In this document: positions 8,378 to 16,006 of the stretch, in pieces | How the letters are laid out: every line of letters starts with the position of its first letter | How positions within the stretch are numbered: position 1 is the stretch's first letter | From: Telluria aromaticivorans | GTDB taxonomy: Bacteria; Pseudomonadota; Gammaproteobacteria; Burkholderiales; Burkholderiaceae_D | Assembly: GCF_013003915.1 (NCBI RefSeq) | Contig: NZ_JABAIV010000011.1 | Span: 1 to 64,000, forward strand | DNA length: 64,000 nucleotides | Direction: 5' to 3' | The notes under the pieces: model-generated | The model's input: the letters and a program-made list of their open reading frames with translations, nothing else | The model's database searches: none | Told to the model about the DNA's origin: nothing | Program-made: the position numbers and the translations under genes

Positions 8378-9268
8378 ATGTCCGCACAATCCGCACTGGT
8401 TCCAGCTGGCAGTCGTGCCCTGAACCTGGGTTTTACCGGCAATCTTGGCAATATCGACGCCTATATCTCGGCCGTCAACCGCCTGCCGATGCTGACCCAC
8501 GAGGAAGAACAATCGCTGGCAAAGCGGCTGCGCGACGACAATGACCTGGACGCCGCGCAAAAGCTGGTGCTGTCGCACCTGCGCCTGGTGGTCTCGATCG
8601 CACGCGGCTACCTCGGCTATGGCCTGCCGCACGCCGACCTGATCCAGGAAGGCAATATCGGCCTGATGAAAGCGGTCAAGCGTTTCGACCCGAACCAGGG
8701 TGTGCGTCTCGTGTCGTACGCGATGCACTGGATCAAGGCCGAGATGCACGAATACATCCTGAAGAACTGGCGCCTGGTGAAGGTCGCCACGACCAAGGCC
8801 CAGCGCAAGCTGTTCTTCAACCTGCGCAGCAACAAGGTCGGCCTCGATGCGATGACCCCGAGCCAGGTCGACGACCTGGCGAAGATGCTGGACGTCAAGC
8901 GTGAAGAAGTGATCGAGATGGAAACCCGCCTGTCGGGCCGCGACATCGCCCTCGAATCGCCGACCGACGACGATGACGACAAGTTCGCCCCGATCGCCTA
9001 CCTGTCCTCGGACAAGCAGGAGCCGACCAAGGTGTTGGAAGCCGAGGCCGTCACCCGCCTGCAGTCCGAAGGCCTGGAATCGGCGCTTGGCAAACTCGAT
9101 CCGCGTTCGCGCCGCATCATCGAAGCGCGCTGGCTGGCCAACGACGACGGTTCGGGCGCCACGCTGCACACGCTGGCCGAAGAGTTCGGCGTGTCGGCAG
9201 AGCGTATCCGCCAGATCGAATCGGCTGCGCTGAAGAAAATGAAAGGTGCGCTGGCGGCGTTTATCTAA
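8378..9268 (+). CDS. rpoH: RNA polymerase heat-shock sigma factor sigma-32
   Basis: Directs RNA polymerase to heat-shock promoters. The 296-residue protein has region 2 (HLRLVVSIARGYLGYGLPHADLIQEGNIGLMKAVKRFD split across residues 67-105), the RpoH box within QRKLFFNLR, region 3, and region 4 with the helix-turn-helix EFGVSAERIRQIESAALKKM. The start is the ATG preceded seven bases upstream by GAGG. The leader from the -10 region is about 110 nt and could fold for thermal control, but no specific thermometer was identified. It is monocistronic, with a CIRCE element upstream and a strong terminator downstream. Confidence 0.97.
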   Translation: MSAQSALVPAGSRALNLGFTGNLGNIDAYISAVNRLPMLTHEEEQSLAKRLRDDNDLDAAQKLVLSHLRLVVSIARGYLGYGLPHADLIQEGNIGLMKAVKRFDPNQGVRLVSYAMHWIKAEMHEYILKNWRLVKVATTKAQRKLFFNLRSNKVGLDAMTPSQVDDLAKMLDVKREEVIEMETRLSGRDIALESPTDDDDDKFAPIAYLSSDKQEPTKVLEAEAVTRLQSEGLESALGKLDPRSRRIIEARWLANDDGSGATLHTLAEEFGVSAERIRQIESAALKKMKGALAAFI

Positions 9269-9291
9269 GCCCTCGGTACCCGCAAAACAGA

Positions 9292-9314
9292 AACCCCGCT
9301 CCGGCGGGGTTTTT
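9292..9314 (+). terminator. Rho-independent terminator after rpoH
   Basis: AACCCCGC-TCCG-GCGGGGTT followed by a run of T, 23 bases after the rpoH stop codon. Confidence 0.9.
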
Positions 9315-9334
9315 CATTGGTACGCCACGAAGCG

Positions 9335-9769
9335 CTAGCGCTGCGCCATCAGCGTGACGAATTCGCCAGGTAGCGCCGTGCTCGACAACATATTCGCCGC
9401 CATCGTCAAGGTGGCGTTGATCCGGTTGGACGAGGACGTCGTCGGATCCTCGATCGCAATCCGCATCTGCTCGTCGCGCGTCACGAACACATAGGGCGTG
9501 ACGGCGACCAGCTGTACCCTGCCAATGCTGCCCACGCTGGCATACATGCGGTTGCCCCACATGCTCAGCTGCATGGACTGGCCGTTCGACAGGGTATAGC
9601 TTCCCTTGATGCCGTCGAACTCTTCCTGCCAGACGTTATGGCGCAGCGGCGGCAAGACGATGCGTTCCGCCGGCGGGGTGATCCGGACCTGTCCTGGCGG
9701 TGGTAGATCCTGCGCAATGGCGGCCCCCGACAGGGCGACGACCACTGCGGCAAATGCAATTGTCTTCAT
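9335..9769 (-). CDS. Exported protein of unknown function
   Basis: A 144-residue protein with a clear signal peptide (MKTIAFAAVVVALSGAAIAQ; likely cleavage after AIA). The mature part is Pro-rich at first (DLPPPGQVRITPPAERIVLPP) and then resembles a beta-rich periplasmic domain. The start is chosen at the ATG with AGGAG seven bases upstream. It points toward rpoH on the opposite strand and ends 20 bases from the rpoH terminator. No family was recognised. Confidence 0.75.
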   Translation of the reverse strand: MKTIAFAAVVVALSGAAIAQDLPPPGQVRITPPAERIVLPPLRHNVWQEEFDGIKGSYTLSNGQSMQLSMWGNRMYASVGSIGRVQLVAVTPYVFVTRDEQMRIAIEDPTTSSSNRINATLTMAANMLSSTALPGEFVTLMAQR

Positions 9770-9874
9770 GATTGGCTCCTCATCACAGCCCACAATCCGT
9801 GGGCCGTCATTTGAGTATAGGAAGGGCCAAGGCAGAAGCGAGGATTATCTTGAACAACAGTTTGTCGGCTACAA

Positions 9875-9918
9875 GGGGTGCTGCTTACCTGCTGCCAGCA
9901 GCAGGTAAGCAGCACCCC
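9875..9918. repeat. Perfect 44-bp palindrome with 21-bp arms
   Basis: The arm GGGGTGCTGCTTACCTGCTGC is 21 bases (9875-9895) and its exact reverse complement occupies 9898-9918, leaving a two-base loop. It lies downstream of bdcA and upstream of the 9335-9769 gene, both on the minus strand. There is no T-run on either side, so a simple terminator role is not obvious. Confidence 0.85.
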
Positions 9919-9934
9919 GCTGGCTTCAGCCAGC
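9919..9934. repeat. Short hairpin next to the 44-bp palindrome
   Basis: GCTGGC-TTCA-GCCAGC directly abuts the long palindrome, giving two stacked hairpins. Confidence 0.7.
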
Positions 9935-10006
9935 GGAGTCTGCGCGGCCCGGCGTCAAGGCGTGGGTTACAGAAGCCGGAGGCTAAAGGGCTGGCATGGG
10001 CCTTGC

Positions 10007-10720
10007 TCAGGCACCGAAGGCGCCGTCAATCGTGTGCATCGCCCCAGTCACAAAGCCGGCCTCCGGCCCTGCCAGCCAGGCTACCATTGCTGCGACCTCG
10101 TCAGGGCGGCCGTGGCGCTTGATCGCCATGAAGCTGTGCATCAGGTCCTTCATCGGGCCGTCTGCCGGGTTCGCTTCGGTGTCGATCGGTCCCGGCTGCA
10201 CGACGTTGATCGTGATGCCGCGTGGACCGAAATCGCGCGCCAGCCCGCGCGCCATGCCTTGCAATGCGGATTTGGTCAGGGCATACGACGCCAGGCCAGG
10301 CATGGGCATGCGGTCGCCGTTGACCGATCCGATCACGATGATCCGGCCGCCTTCCGGCATCTTGCGCACGGCTTCCACCGACGCGTGGTACGGCGCCTGG
10401 ACATTGATGCGGAACATGCGGTCGACCGCATCAGGATCCTGTTCCAGTGCGTCGCCGAAGATGGCAATGCCAGAATTGACCACTAGCACATCCAATGGAC
10501 CGCTATCGCGGACCCGGGCGATGACCGCGTCCCGGTCGGCACTGTCGGTCGAGAAAGCGGTGCTTCCCGTTTCCCTGGCGACAAGCTCGGCTGCTTCCGG
10601 AGAACCCGAGTAAGTGAACGCCACCTTCGCGCCATCCGCAGCAAAGCGCCGCACGATCGCCGCACCAATACCACGGCTACCACCCAGCACCAGCACCGAT
10701 TTGTTGGAAAAATCTGTCAT
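10007..10720 (-). CDS. bdcA: SDR-family oxidoreductase, BdcA homologue
   Basis: A 237-residue short-chain dehydrogenase/reductase. It shows the NAD(P)-binding GGSRGIGAAIV near residue 14, VVNSGIAIFG, and the catalytic region with Ser in IGSVNGDRM and the YALTK Tyr-x-x-x-Lys motif, then INVVQPGPIDTEANPADGPM and the C-terminal VTGAMHTIDGAFGA. As remembered, this is strikingly close to Escherichia coli BdcA (YjgI), which was linked to biofilm dispersal and c-di-GMP; direct c-di-GMP binding by that protein is disputed. The start (ATG with AGGAG upstream) faces the divergent bdcR, the same arrangement as in E. coli. Confidence 0.9.
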   Translation of the reverse strand: MTDFSNKSVLVLGGSRGIGAAIVRRFAADGAKVAFTYSGSPEAAELVARETGSTAFSTDSADRDAVIARVRDSGPLDVLVVNSGIAIFGDALEQDPDAVDRMFRINVQAPYHASVEAVRKMPEGGRIIVIGSVNGDRMPMPGLASYALTKSALQGMARGLARDFGPRGITINVVQPGPIDTEANPADGPMKDLMHSFMAIKRHGRPDEVAAMVAWLAGPEAGFVTGAMHTIDGAFGA

Positions 10721-10740
10721 GACCACTCCTTTTCGATTAA

Positions 10741-10756
10741 TGTAGCGCATGATACA
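10741..10756. promoter_or_regulatory. Predicted BdcR operator 1
   Basis: TGTAGCGCATGATACA has the TGTA-N8-TACA symmetry and overlaps a TACAAT -10 hexamer (10753-10758) reading toward bdcR. It shares its layout and most bases with the second site 46 bp away. Confidence 0.55.
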
Positions 10757-10773
10757 ATAAACTCCATCGCAGC

Positions 10774-10779
10774 TGTCAA
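10774..10779 (-). promoter_or_regulatory. Perfect -35 hexamer reading toward bdcA
   Basis: TTGACA on the minus strand, between the two predicted BdcR operators. The matching -10 (TTGTAT at 10752-10757, 16-bp spacing) falls inside operator 1, so a repressor there would cover both promoters. Confidence 0.5.
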
Positions 10780-10784
10780 GGACT

Positions 10785-10804
10785 TTTGTAGCCATGACTA
10801 CAAA
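10785..10804. promoter_or_regulatory. Predicted BdcR operator 2
   Basis: TTTGTAG-CCATGA-CTACAAA is a perfect inverted repeat that covers the bdcR start codon. Its 16-bp core TGTAGCCATGACTACA matches operator 1 closely. Confidence 0.6.
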
Positions 10805-11384
10805 TATAAAATCACAGCGTGGCCGACCGCGCCAGTTCAACCCGGATGAAGCAGTCGCCACCGCCCAACGTCTGTTCCATGAGAAAGGCTATGACGCCGT
10901 GAGCGTAGCGGACCTGACCAAGGCACTCGGCATCAACCCGCCCAGCTTCTACGCTGCCTTCGGCAGCAAGGCCGGCCTGTACGCACGAATCCTCGATCGC
11001 TACGCCGTCACTGGGGCGATTCCCTTGCGGCAGATCCTGGGGACGGCCCGGCCCCTGGCCGAAGCTTTGGCAGAAGTATTGGAGGAGGCAGCACGCTGCT
11101 ATGCCGCGGATGCGAGCGCCACCGGTTGCATGGTGTTGGAGGGTACGCGCTGCAACGACCCGGAAGCGCGCGAGGCCGCCCACGGTTTCCATCTCGCTGC
11201 CCAGGCATTCATCCGTAACACCATCGCCGAACAGCATCCGCAGGAAGCGGATCGGGTGGCGGATTTCGTGTGCACCACCATGGCCGGACTCTCGGCCAGC
11301 GCGAGGCATGGGCAAGGGCTGGAGCGGCTGCTCGCGACTGCGCGCATGGCTGGCAAGGCGCTGGCGCAGGCCATTCCGGCCTGA
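10794..11384 (+). CDS. bdcR: TetR-family regulator, BdcR homologue
   Basis: A 196-residue TetR-type repressor. The N-terminal helix-turn-helix lies at about residues 15-60 (AVSVADLTKALGINPPSFYAAFGSK split across the helices), and the C-terminal ligand domain contains the Cys-bearing ATGCMVLEG segment. As remembered, it resembles E. coli BdcR (YjgJ) along its length. It is divergent from bdcA with 73 bases between start codons, and that gap contains two matched palindromes, one over its own start codon, pointing to autorepression and control of bdcA. Confidence 0.9.
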   Translation: MTTNIKSQRGRPRQFNPDEAVATAQRLFHEKGYDAVSVADLTKALGINPPSFYAAFGSKAGLYARILDRYAVTGAIPLRQILGTARPLAEALAEVLEEAARCYAADASATGCMVLEGTRCNDPEAREAAHGFHLAAQAFIRNTIAEQHPQEADRVADFVCTTMAGLSASARHGQGLERLLATARMAGKALAQAIPA

Positions 11385-11590
11385 ATTGGCTGGCTGAAGC
11401 AGACCGCGAGAGGTGAGCTGTCATCGCTTAAAGCGTCGTGCAAGGTCATGCCCTACCGTTCGAGCGCGGGGCCATGGGCCGATTGCAGACCGATAACTGC
11501 ATACCCCGTTCTCCAGCGCCAGGGCGGTGACGATACCGAGGACGGGAGCGCGGCGCTTTCCTCCTGGCGCTCCGGCAGATCCCGGTCGCC

Positions 11591-11616
11591 CCGGATAGAA
11601 TGGTTCTTCCATCCGG
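11591..11616. other. Inverted repeat in the yghU leader
   Basis: CCGGAT and ATCCGG flank a 14-base loop, overlapping a TAGAAT -10-like hexamer (11596-11601), just before the AAAAAGGAAAA ribosome binding region of yghU. Confidence 0.35.
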
Positions 11617-11634
11617 CATAAAAAGGAAAACCCG

Positions 11635-12477
11635 ATGACCGATCAATCGACCTACGTCCCGCCCAAGGTGTGGACGCCGCCGGCCGCTTCCGGCGGCACC
11701 TTCGCCAACATCAACCGCCCCGTCGCGGGTCCCACCCACGAGGCCGGACTGCCGGTCGGCAAGCATCCGCTGCAGCTGTATTCGCTGGGCACGCCGAACG
11801 GCGTGAAGGTGACCATCATGCTGGAAGAGCTGATCGCGCTCGGTTATGTGCAGGCCGAGTACGATGCCTGGCTCATCCGCATCAACGAGGGCGCGCAGTT
11901 CTCGAGCGGCTTCGTGGAGATCAACCCGAACTCGAAGATCCCGGCTCTGGTCGACCGCAGCGGGCCGCAGCCGGTGCGGGTGTTCGAATCGGGATCGATC
12001 CTGGTCTACCTGGCGGAGAAGTTCGGCGCCTTCTTGCCGAAGGAAGGCGTGGCGCGCGCCGAGACCATGAACTGGCTGTTCTGGCAGATGGGGTCGGCGC
12101 CTTTCGTGGGCGGCGGATTCGGCCATTTCTATGCCTATGCGCCGGAGAAACTGCAGTATCCGATCGACCGCTATGCGATGGAAACCAAGCGCCAGCTCGA
12201 CGTGCTGGATCGGCAGCTGGCCGAGCACCCGTATGTCGCCGGCAGCGACTATACGATCGCCGACATGGCGATCTGGCCGTGGTACGGCGGCATGGTGCGC
12301 GGCGAGCTGTACGAGGCGGGCGAGTTCCTGGCGGTGCACGAGTACAAGCACGTGCGGCGCTGGGCGGACGAGATCGCGGCGCGTCCGGCTGTCATTCGTG
12401 GGTGCAAGGTGAACCGGGTGCGGGGCAAGCCGGAGGAACAGGTGGCGGAGCGGCACGACGCGGCTGACCTTGATTGA
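11635..12477 (+). CDS. yghU: Glutathione S-transferase-like protein YghU
   Basis: A 280-residue Nu-class GST-like protein. Such proteins bind two glutathione molecules and have disulfide-bond reductase and peroxidase activity in vitro. The family's long N-terminal extension is present (FANINRPVAGPTHE), followed by the thioredoxin-fold domain with LYSLGTPNGVKVTIMLEEL, the glutathione-binding NPNSKIPAL and FESGSILVYLAEKFG, and the helical C domain with ADMAIWPWYGGM. It is close to E. coli YghU as remembered. It appears to be a single-gene unit. Confidence 0.93.
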   Translation: MTDQSTYVPPKVWTPPAASGGTFANINRPVAGPTHEAGLPVGKHPLQLYSLGTPNGVKVTIMLEELIALGYVQAEYDAWLIRINEGAQFSSGFVEINPNSKIPALVDRSGPQPVRVFESGSILVYLAEKFGAFLPKEGVARAETMNWLFWQMGSAPFVGGGFGHFYAYAPEKLQYPIDRYAMETKRQLDVLDRQLAEHPYVAGSDYTIADMAIWPWYGGMVRGELYEAGEFLAVHEYKHVRRWADEIAARPAVIRGCKVNRVRGKPEEQVAERHDAADLD

Positions 12478-12480
12478 TTA

Positions 12481-12552
12481 CGGTACTGCAGCCCTTGCGG
12501 CTGTGCTTACTGCAACTATCACCGCGTGGGCGGAGGACCCGCCCACCCTACG
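12481..12552. repeat. Single-unit (half) copy of the dispersed repeat
   Basis: Carries only the linker (GCAACTATCACCGCG) and the right REP unit ending CCCACCCTACG, directly after the yghU stop codon. Confidence 0.75.
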
Positions 12553-12710
12553 GGTCTCGTAATCTGCGGCATGAGGGCATGTGTGACGATGTTCGAAAAT
12601 TTCGACTGTATATCCACACATTATCCGTTTTTCAATCTTGCTGCTTCCGCACATAATGACTCCATCGAATCCCAACCGCCGCAGCCAGCGGCCACTACAA
12701 GGAGCATGTC

Positions 12711-13403
12711 ATGAGCAATCCAAAACTCGAAGTCCTGACCCCGCATAACTCGCAGCTGATCATCATCGACCACCAGCCGCAGATGGCCTTCGGCGTGCAG
12801 TCGATCGACCGCCAGACCCTGAAGAACAACGTGGTCGGCCTGGCCAAGGCGGCCAAGGCCTTCGGCATCCCGACCATCATCACCACCGTCGAGACCGACT
12901 CGTTCTCGGGCAAGACCTACCCCGAAATCCTGGACGTGTTCCCCGGCCACCCGATCCTCGAGCGCACCTCGATGAATTCCTGGGACGACCAGAAAGTGCG
13001 CGACGCACTTGCAGCAAACGGCCGCAAGAAAATCATCGTGGCCGGGCTGTGGACGGAAGTGTGCAACACCACCTTCGCCCTTTGCGCGATGCTGGAGGGC
13101 GACTACGAGATCTACATGGTGGCCGACGCCTCGGGCGGCACCTCGAAGGACGCCCACGATTTCGCCATGCAGCGCATGGTGCAGGCCGGCGTGGTCCCGG
13201 TCACCTGGCAGCAGGTGCTGCTCGAATGGCAGCGCGACTGGAAGAACCGCGACACCTACGACGCCGTGATGAAGATCGTCACCGAGCATTCGGGCGCCTA
13301 CGGCATGGGCGTCGACTACGCCTACACGATGGTGCACAAGGCCCCGGCCCGCAACCAGGGCAGCAACGAAGTGCTGGCTCCCGTCCCTGCGCCGGTCCGT
13401 TAA
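12711..13403 (+). CDS. Isochorismatase-like cysteine hydrolase (YcaC-related)
   Basis: A 230-residue alpha/beta hydrolase of the isochorismatase superfamily. The catalytic triad positions are visible as Asp20 (IIIDHQPQ), Arg85 in the PILERTSMNSW loop and the nucleophile Cys118 (TEVCNT); arginine at the second position is as in E. coli YcaC rather than the more usual lysine. The substrate is unknown; amides or ureides are typical. AAGGAG precedes the ATG. It is the first gene of an apparent operon with an amidohydrolase 16 bases downstream, so the two may act in sequence. Confidence 0.9.
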   Translation: MSNPKLEVLTPHNSQLIIIDHQPQMAFGVQSIDRQTLKNNVVGLAKAAKAFGIPTIITTVETDSFSGKTYPEILDVFPGHPILERTSMNSWDDQKVRDALAANGRKKIIVAGLWTEVCNTTFALCAMLEGDYEIYMVADASGGTSKDAHDFAMQRMVQAGVVPVTWQQVLLEWQRDWKNRDTYDAVMKIVTEHSGAYGMGVDYAYTMVHKAPARNQGSNEVLAPVPAPVR

Positions 13404-13419
13404 GCGAGGAGTCGACGCC

Positions 13420-15291
13420 ATGCACGCACAGTCCACCGCAGCACCGCTTATCCTGGTCAACGGCGCTTTCGCCACCTTGGACAGCAAGCAGCCGCAAGCC
13501 AGCGCGGTTGCCATCCAGGACGGCCGCTTCCTGGCCGTCGGCGATACCGAACACGTGATGCGGCACCAGCAAGCAGGCAGCCAGGTCATCGACCTGAATG
13601 GCCGCACCGCGATCCCGGGCCTGAACGACTCGCACCTGCACCTGATCCGCGGTGGACTGAACTACAACCTCGAACTGCGCTGGGAAGGCGTGCCTTCCCT
13701 CGCCGATGCACTGCGCATGCTGAAGGAACAGGCCGAGCGCACCCCGAACCCGCAATGGGTGCGCGTAGTGGGGGGCTGGAACGAATTCCAGTTCGCGGAA
13801 AAGCGCATGCCGACGCTGGAAGAGATCAACGCCGCGGCGCCCGACACGCCGGTCTTCATCCTGCACCTGTACGACCGCGCCCTGCTCAACCGCGCCGCCC
13901 TGCGCGCCGTCGGCTACACCAAGGACACGCCGAACCCGCCCGGCGGCGAGATCCAGCGCGATGCTCTGGGGAACCCGACCGGCATGCTGATCGCGCGTCC
14001 CAACGCGATGATCCTGTACGCCACCCTGGCCAAGGGCCCGAGCCTGCCCTACGACTTGCAGGTGAATTCCACGCGCCAGTTCATGCGTGAGCTGAACCGC
14101 CTTGGCATCACCAGCGCAATCGATGCCGGCGGCGGCTTCCAGAATTATCCCGACGATTACGCCGTCGTCGAGGAACTCGACCGCAACAAGCAGCTGACCA
14201 TCCGCATCGCCTACAACCTGTTCACCCAGAACAAGGGCGGCGAGCTGGAAGACTTCCAGCGCTGGACCGGCATGGTCACGCCGGGCCAGGGCAGCGACTA
14301 CTACCGCCACAACGGCGCCGGCGAGATGCTGGTGTTCTCGGCGGCCGACTTCGAGGACTTCCTGGAGCCGCGTCCCGAGCTGGCCGCCGGCATGGAAGAC
14401 GAGCTGGAAAAGGTGGTGCGCCACCTGGTGGAGAACCGCTGGCCCTTCCGCCTGCACGCCACCTATGACGAATCGATCACCCGCATGCTCGAGGTGTTCG
14501 AGAAGGTCGACCGCGAGATTCCCTTCAATGGCCTGCACTGGATGTTCGACCATTGCGAGACCATCAGCGAGCGCAATATCGAGCGCGTGAGGGCGCTGGG
14601 CGGCGGCATCGCCATCCAGCACCGCATGGCCTTCCAGGGCGAGTATTTCGTCGACCGCTACGGCGCGCAAGCCGCCAGCGCCACGCCGCCGGTGAAGCAG
14701 ATGCTGGCGAGCGGCGTGCCGGTCGGCGCCGGCACCGACGCCACCCGCGTGGCCAGCTACAACCCGTGGACCGCGCTGTACTGGCTGGTAACCGGGCGCA
14801 CCGTCGGCGGCCTGCCGCTGTACGGCGACAACGGCCTGCTGCCGCGCAGCGTGGCACTGGAACTGTGGACCGCGGGCAGCGCCTGGTTCTCGAACGAGCA
14901 GGGACGCAAAGGCCGCATCCAGGAAGGCATGCTGGCCGACCTGGCGGTGCTGTCGAACGACTTCTTCAGCGTGGACGACGAAGCCATCAAGTCGATCGAG
15001 TCGGTGCTGACCGTGGTCGGTGGCAAGGTGGTATTTGGCGCCGCCGAATTCACGAACTTGGGACCGCCGCCGATACCCGTGCTGCCCGAGTGGTCGCCGG
15101 TGAACAAGGTGCCCGGCCACTGGCGCCGTTCGGCACCCCAGCCGCAGCAACAGATCGCCCTGCCCCACCAGTGCGGCGGACCCTGCGGCGTGCACGCACA
15201 CCAGCATGACCGCGCCCGCAAGTCGACGGTGCCGGTGGCGAACTTCGGCGGCTTCTGGGGCGCGCTCGGTTGCAGCTGCTTCGCATTCTGA
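13420..15291 (+). CDS. Amidohydrolase family 3 protein with an unusual Cys/His-rich tail
   Basis: A 623-residue metal-dependent hydrolase of the YtcJ-like Amidohydro_3 type. It has the beta-sandwich start (LILVNGAFATLD), the metal-binding His72-x-His74 (NDSHLHL), later His residues in FRLHATYDE and MFDHCET, and the closing GTDATRV and GRIQEGMLADLAVLS motifs. After the usual end it carries a tail of about 60 residues with QCGGPCGVHAHQHD and GALGCSCFAF, a Cys/His pattern that could bind metal. The substrate is unknown. It sits between an isochorismatase-like gene and a DUF1275 membrane protein gene. Confidence 0.9.
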   Translation: MHAQSTAAPLILVNGAFATLDSKQPQASAVAIQDGRFLAVGDTEHVMRHQQAGSQVIDLNGRTAIPGLNDSHLHLIRGGLNYNLELRWEGVPSLADALRMLKEQAERTPNPQWVRVVGGWNEFQFAEKRMPTLEEINAAAPDTPVFILHLYDRALLNRAALRAVGYTKDTPNPPGGEIQRDALGNPTGMLIARPNAMILYATLAKGPSLPYDLQVNSTRQFMRELNRLGITSAIDAGGGFQNYPDDYAVVEELDRNKQLTIRIAYNLFTQNKGGELEDFQRWTGMVTPGQGSDYYRHNGAGEMLVFSAADFEDFLEPRPELAAGMEDELEKVVRHLVENRWPFRLHATYDESITRMLEVFEKVDREIPFNGLHWMFDHCETISERNIERVRALGGGIAIQHRMAFQGEYFVDRYGAQAASATPPVKQMLASGVPVGAGTDATRVASYNPWTALYWLVTGRTVGGLPLYGDNGLLPRSVALELWTAGSAWFSNEQGRKGRIQEGMLADLAVLSNDFFSVDDEAIKSIESVLTVVGGKVVFGAAEFTNLGPPPIPVLPEWSPVNKVPGHWRRSAPQPQQQIALPHQCGGPCGVHAHQHDRARKSTVPVANFGGFWGALGCSCFAF

Positions 15292-15301
15292 GGGGATGAA
15301 G

Positions 15302-16006
15302 ATGACGACGCTGACAAGTACCCCCATGACGACGCCGCAATTCCAGCGCCTGCAGGGTTCTACCATGGGTTTCATGGCCGGCTATGTCGACACGCTCGGC
15401 TTCATCGCCCTGTTCGGCCTGTTCACGGCCCACGTCACCGGCAACTTCGTGCTGATCGCGGTGTCGCTGGCCGACCCGGCGCAGACGCCTTCGCTGCTCA
15501 AGCTGCTCGCCTTCCCGGCCTTCATCTTGGGCGTGGCGGCGGCCCGGCTGCTGGTGGTGCGCTGCGAGCGGCGCGGCACGCCGGCCGTCAAGCCCTCCTA
15601 CCTGCTGCAACTGGTGCTGCTGCTGGGCTTCATGGTCTGCGGCATGCTGGCCGAGCCGGTTGGCGACAGCGCCGGACCGCTGGCGATGGCGGCCGGCCTG
15701 CTGGGCGCCGCCGCGATGGGCGCGCATAGCGCGGCCAGCAAGCTGCTGCTGACCCACCTGGCGCCGACCTCGATGATGACCGGGAACGTCACCCAGCTCG
15801 TGATCGACACGGTCGACCGCCTGCGCGGCGCCGCCGACGCGGCGACCCGTGCGCGCTGCGCCAAGTTCTTCTGGCCCGTGCTGGCTTTTGCGTTGGGCTG
15901 CGCCGCCGCGGCCTTTGCCTATCTCGCCGTGGGCTTCGTGGCCTTGATGGCGCCGGTGGCGATCCTGTGCCTGCACCTGTGCCTGCCGGAGCCGGCAGCA
16001 GCATGA
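15302..16006 (+). CDS. DUF1275 (YoaK) family membrane protein
   Basis: A 234-residue integral membrane protein with about six hydrophobic segments. The N-terminal motif GFMAGYVDTLGFIALFGLFT, the following HVTGN, and the later MTGNVTQLVID mark the YoaK/DUF1275 family, whose function is not established. Two in-frame ATGs lie six bases apart; the second (15302) is preferred because AGGGG lies at the right distance from it. It begins ten bases after the amidohydrolase stop and overlaps the next gene by four bases, so it is part of that operon. Confidence 0.85.
   Translation: MTTLTSTPMTTPQFQRLQGSTMGFMAGYVDTLGFIALFGLFTAHVTGNFVLIAVSLADPAQTPSLLKLLAFPAFILGVAAARLLVVRCERRGTPAVKPSYLLQLVLLLGFMVCGMLAEPVGDSAGPLAMAAGLLGAAAMGAHSAASKLLLTHLAPTSMMTGNVTQLVIDTVDRLRGAADAATRARCAKFFWPVLAFALGCAAAAFAYLAVGFVALMAPVAILCLHLCLPEPAAA

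Noticed and set aside
10007..11384. bdcA/bdcR as a recent horizontal transfer from enterobacteria
   Set aside because: Although protein similarity to E. coli seems high, base composition matches the surroundings and there are no mobile elements at the borders; transfer cannot be claimed from the sequence alone.
13279..15375. 698-codon open frame antisense to the amidohydrolase gene
   Set aside because: It has His/Arg/Gly-rich composition without domains and opposes a well-supported gene; a product of codon bias.
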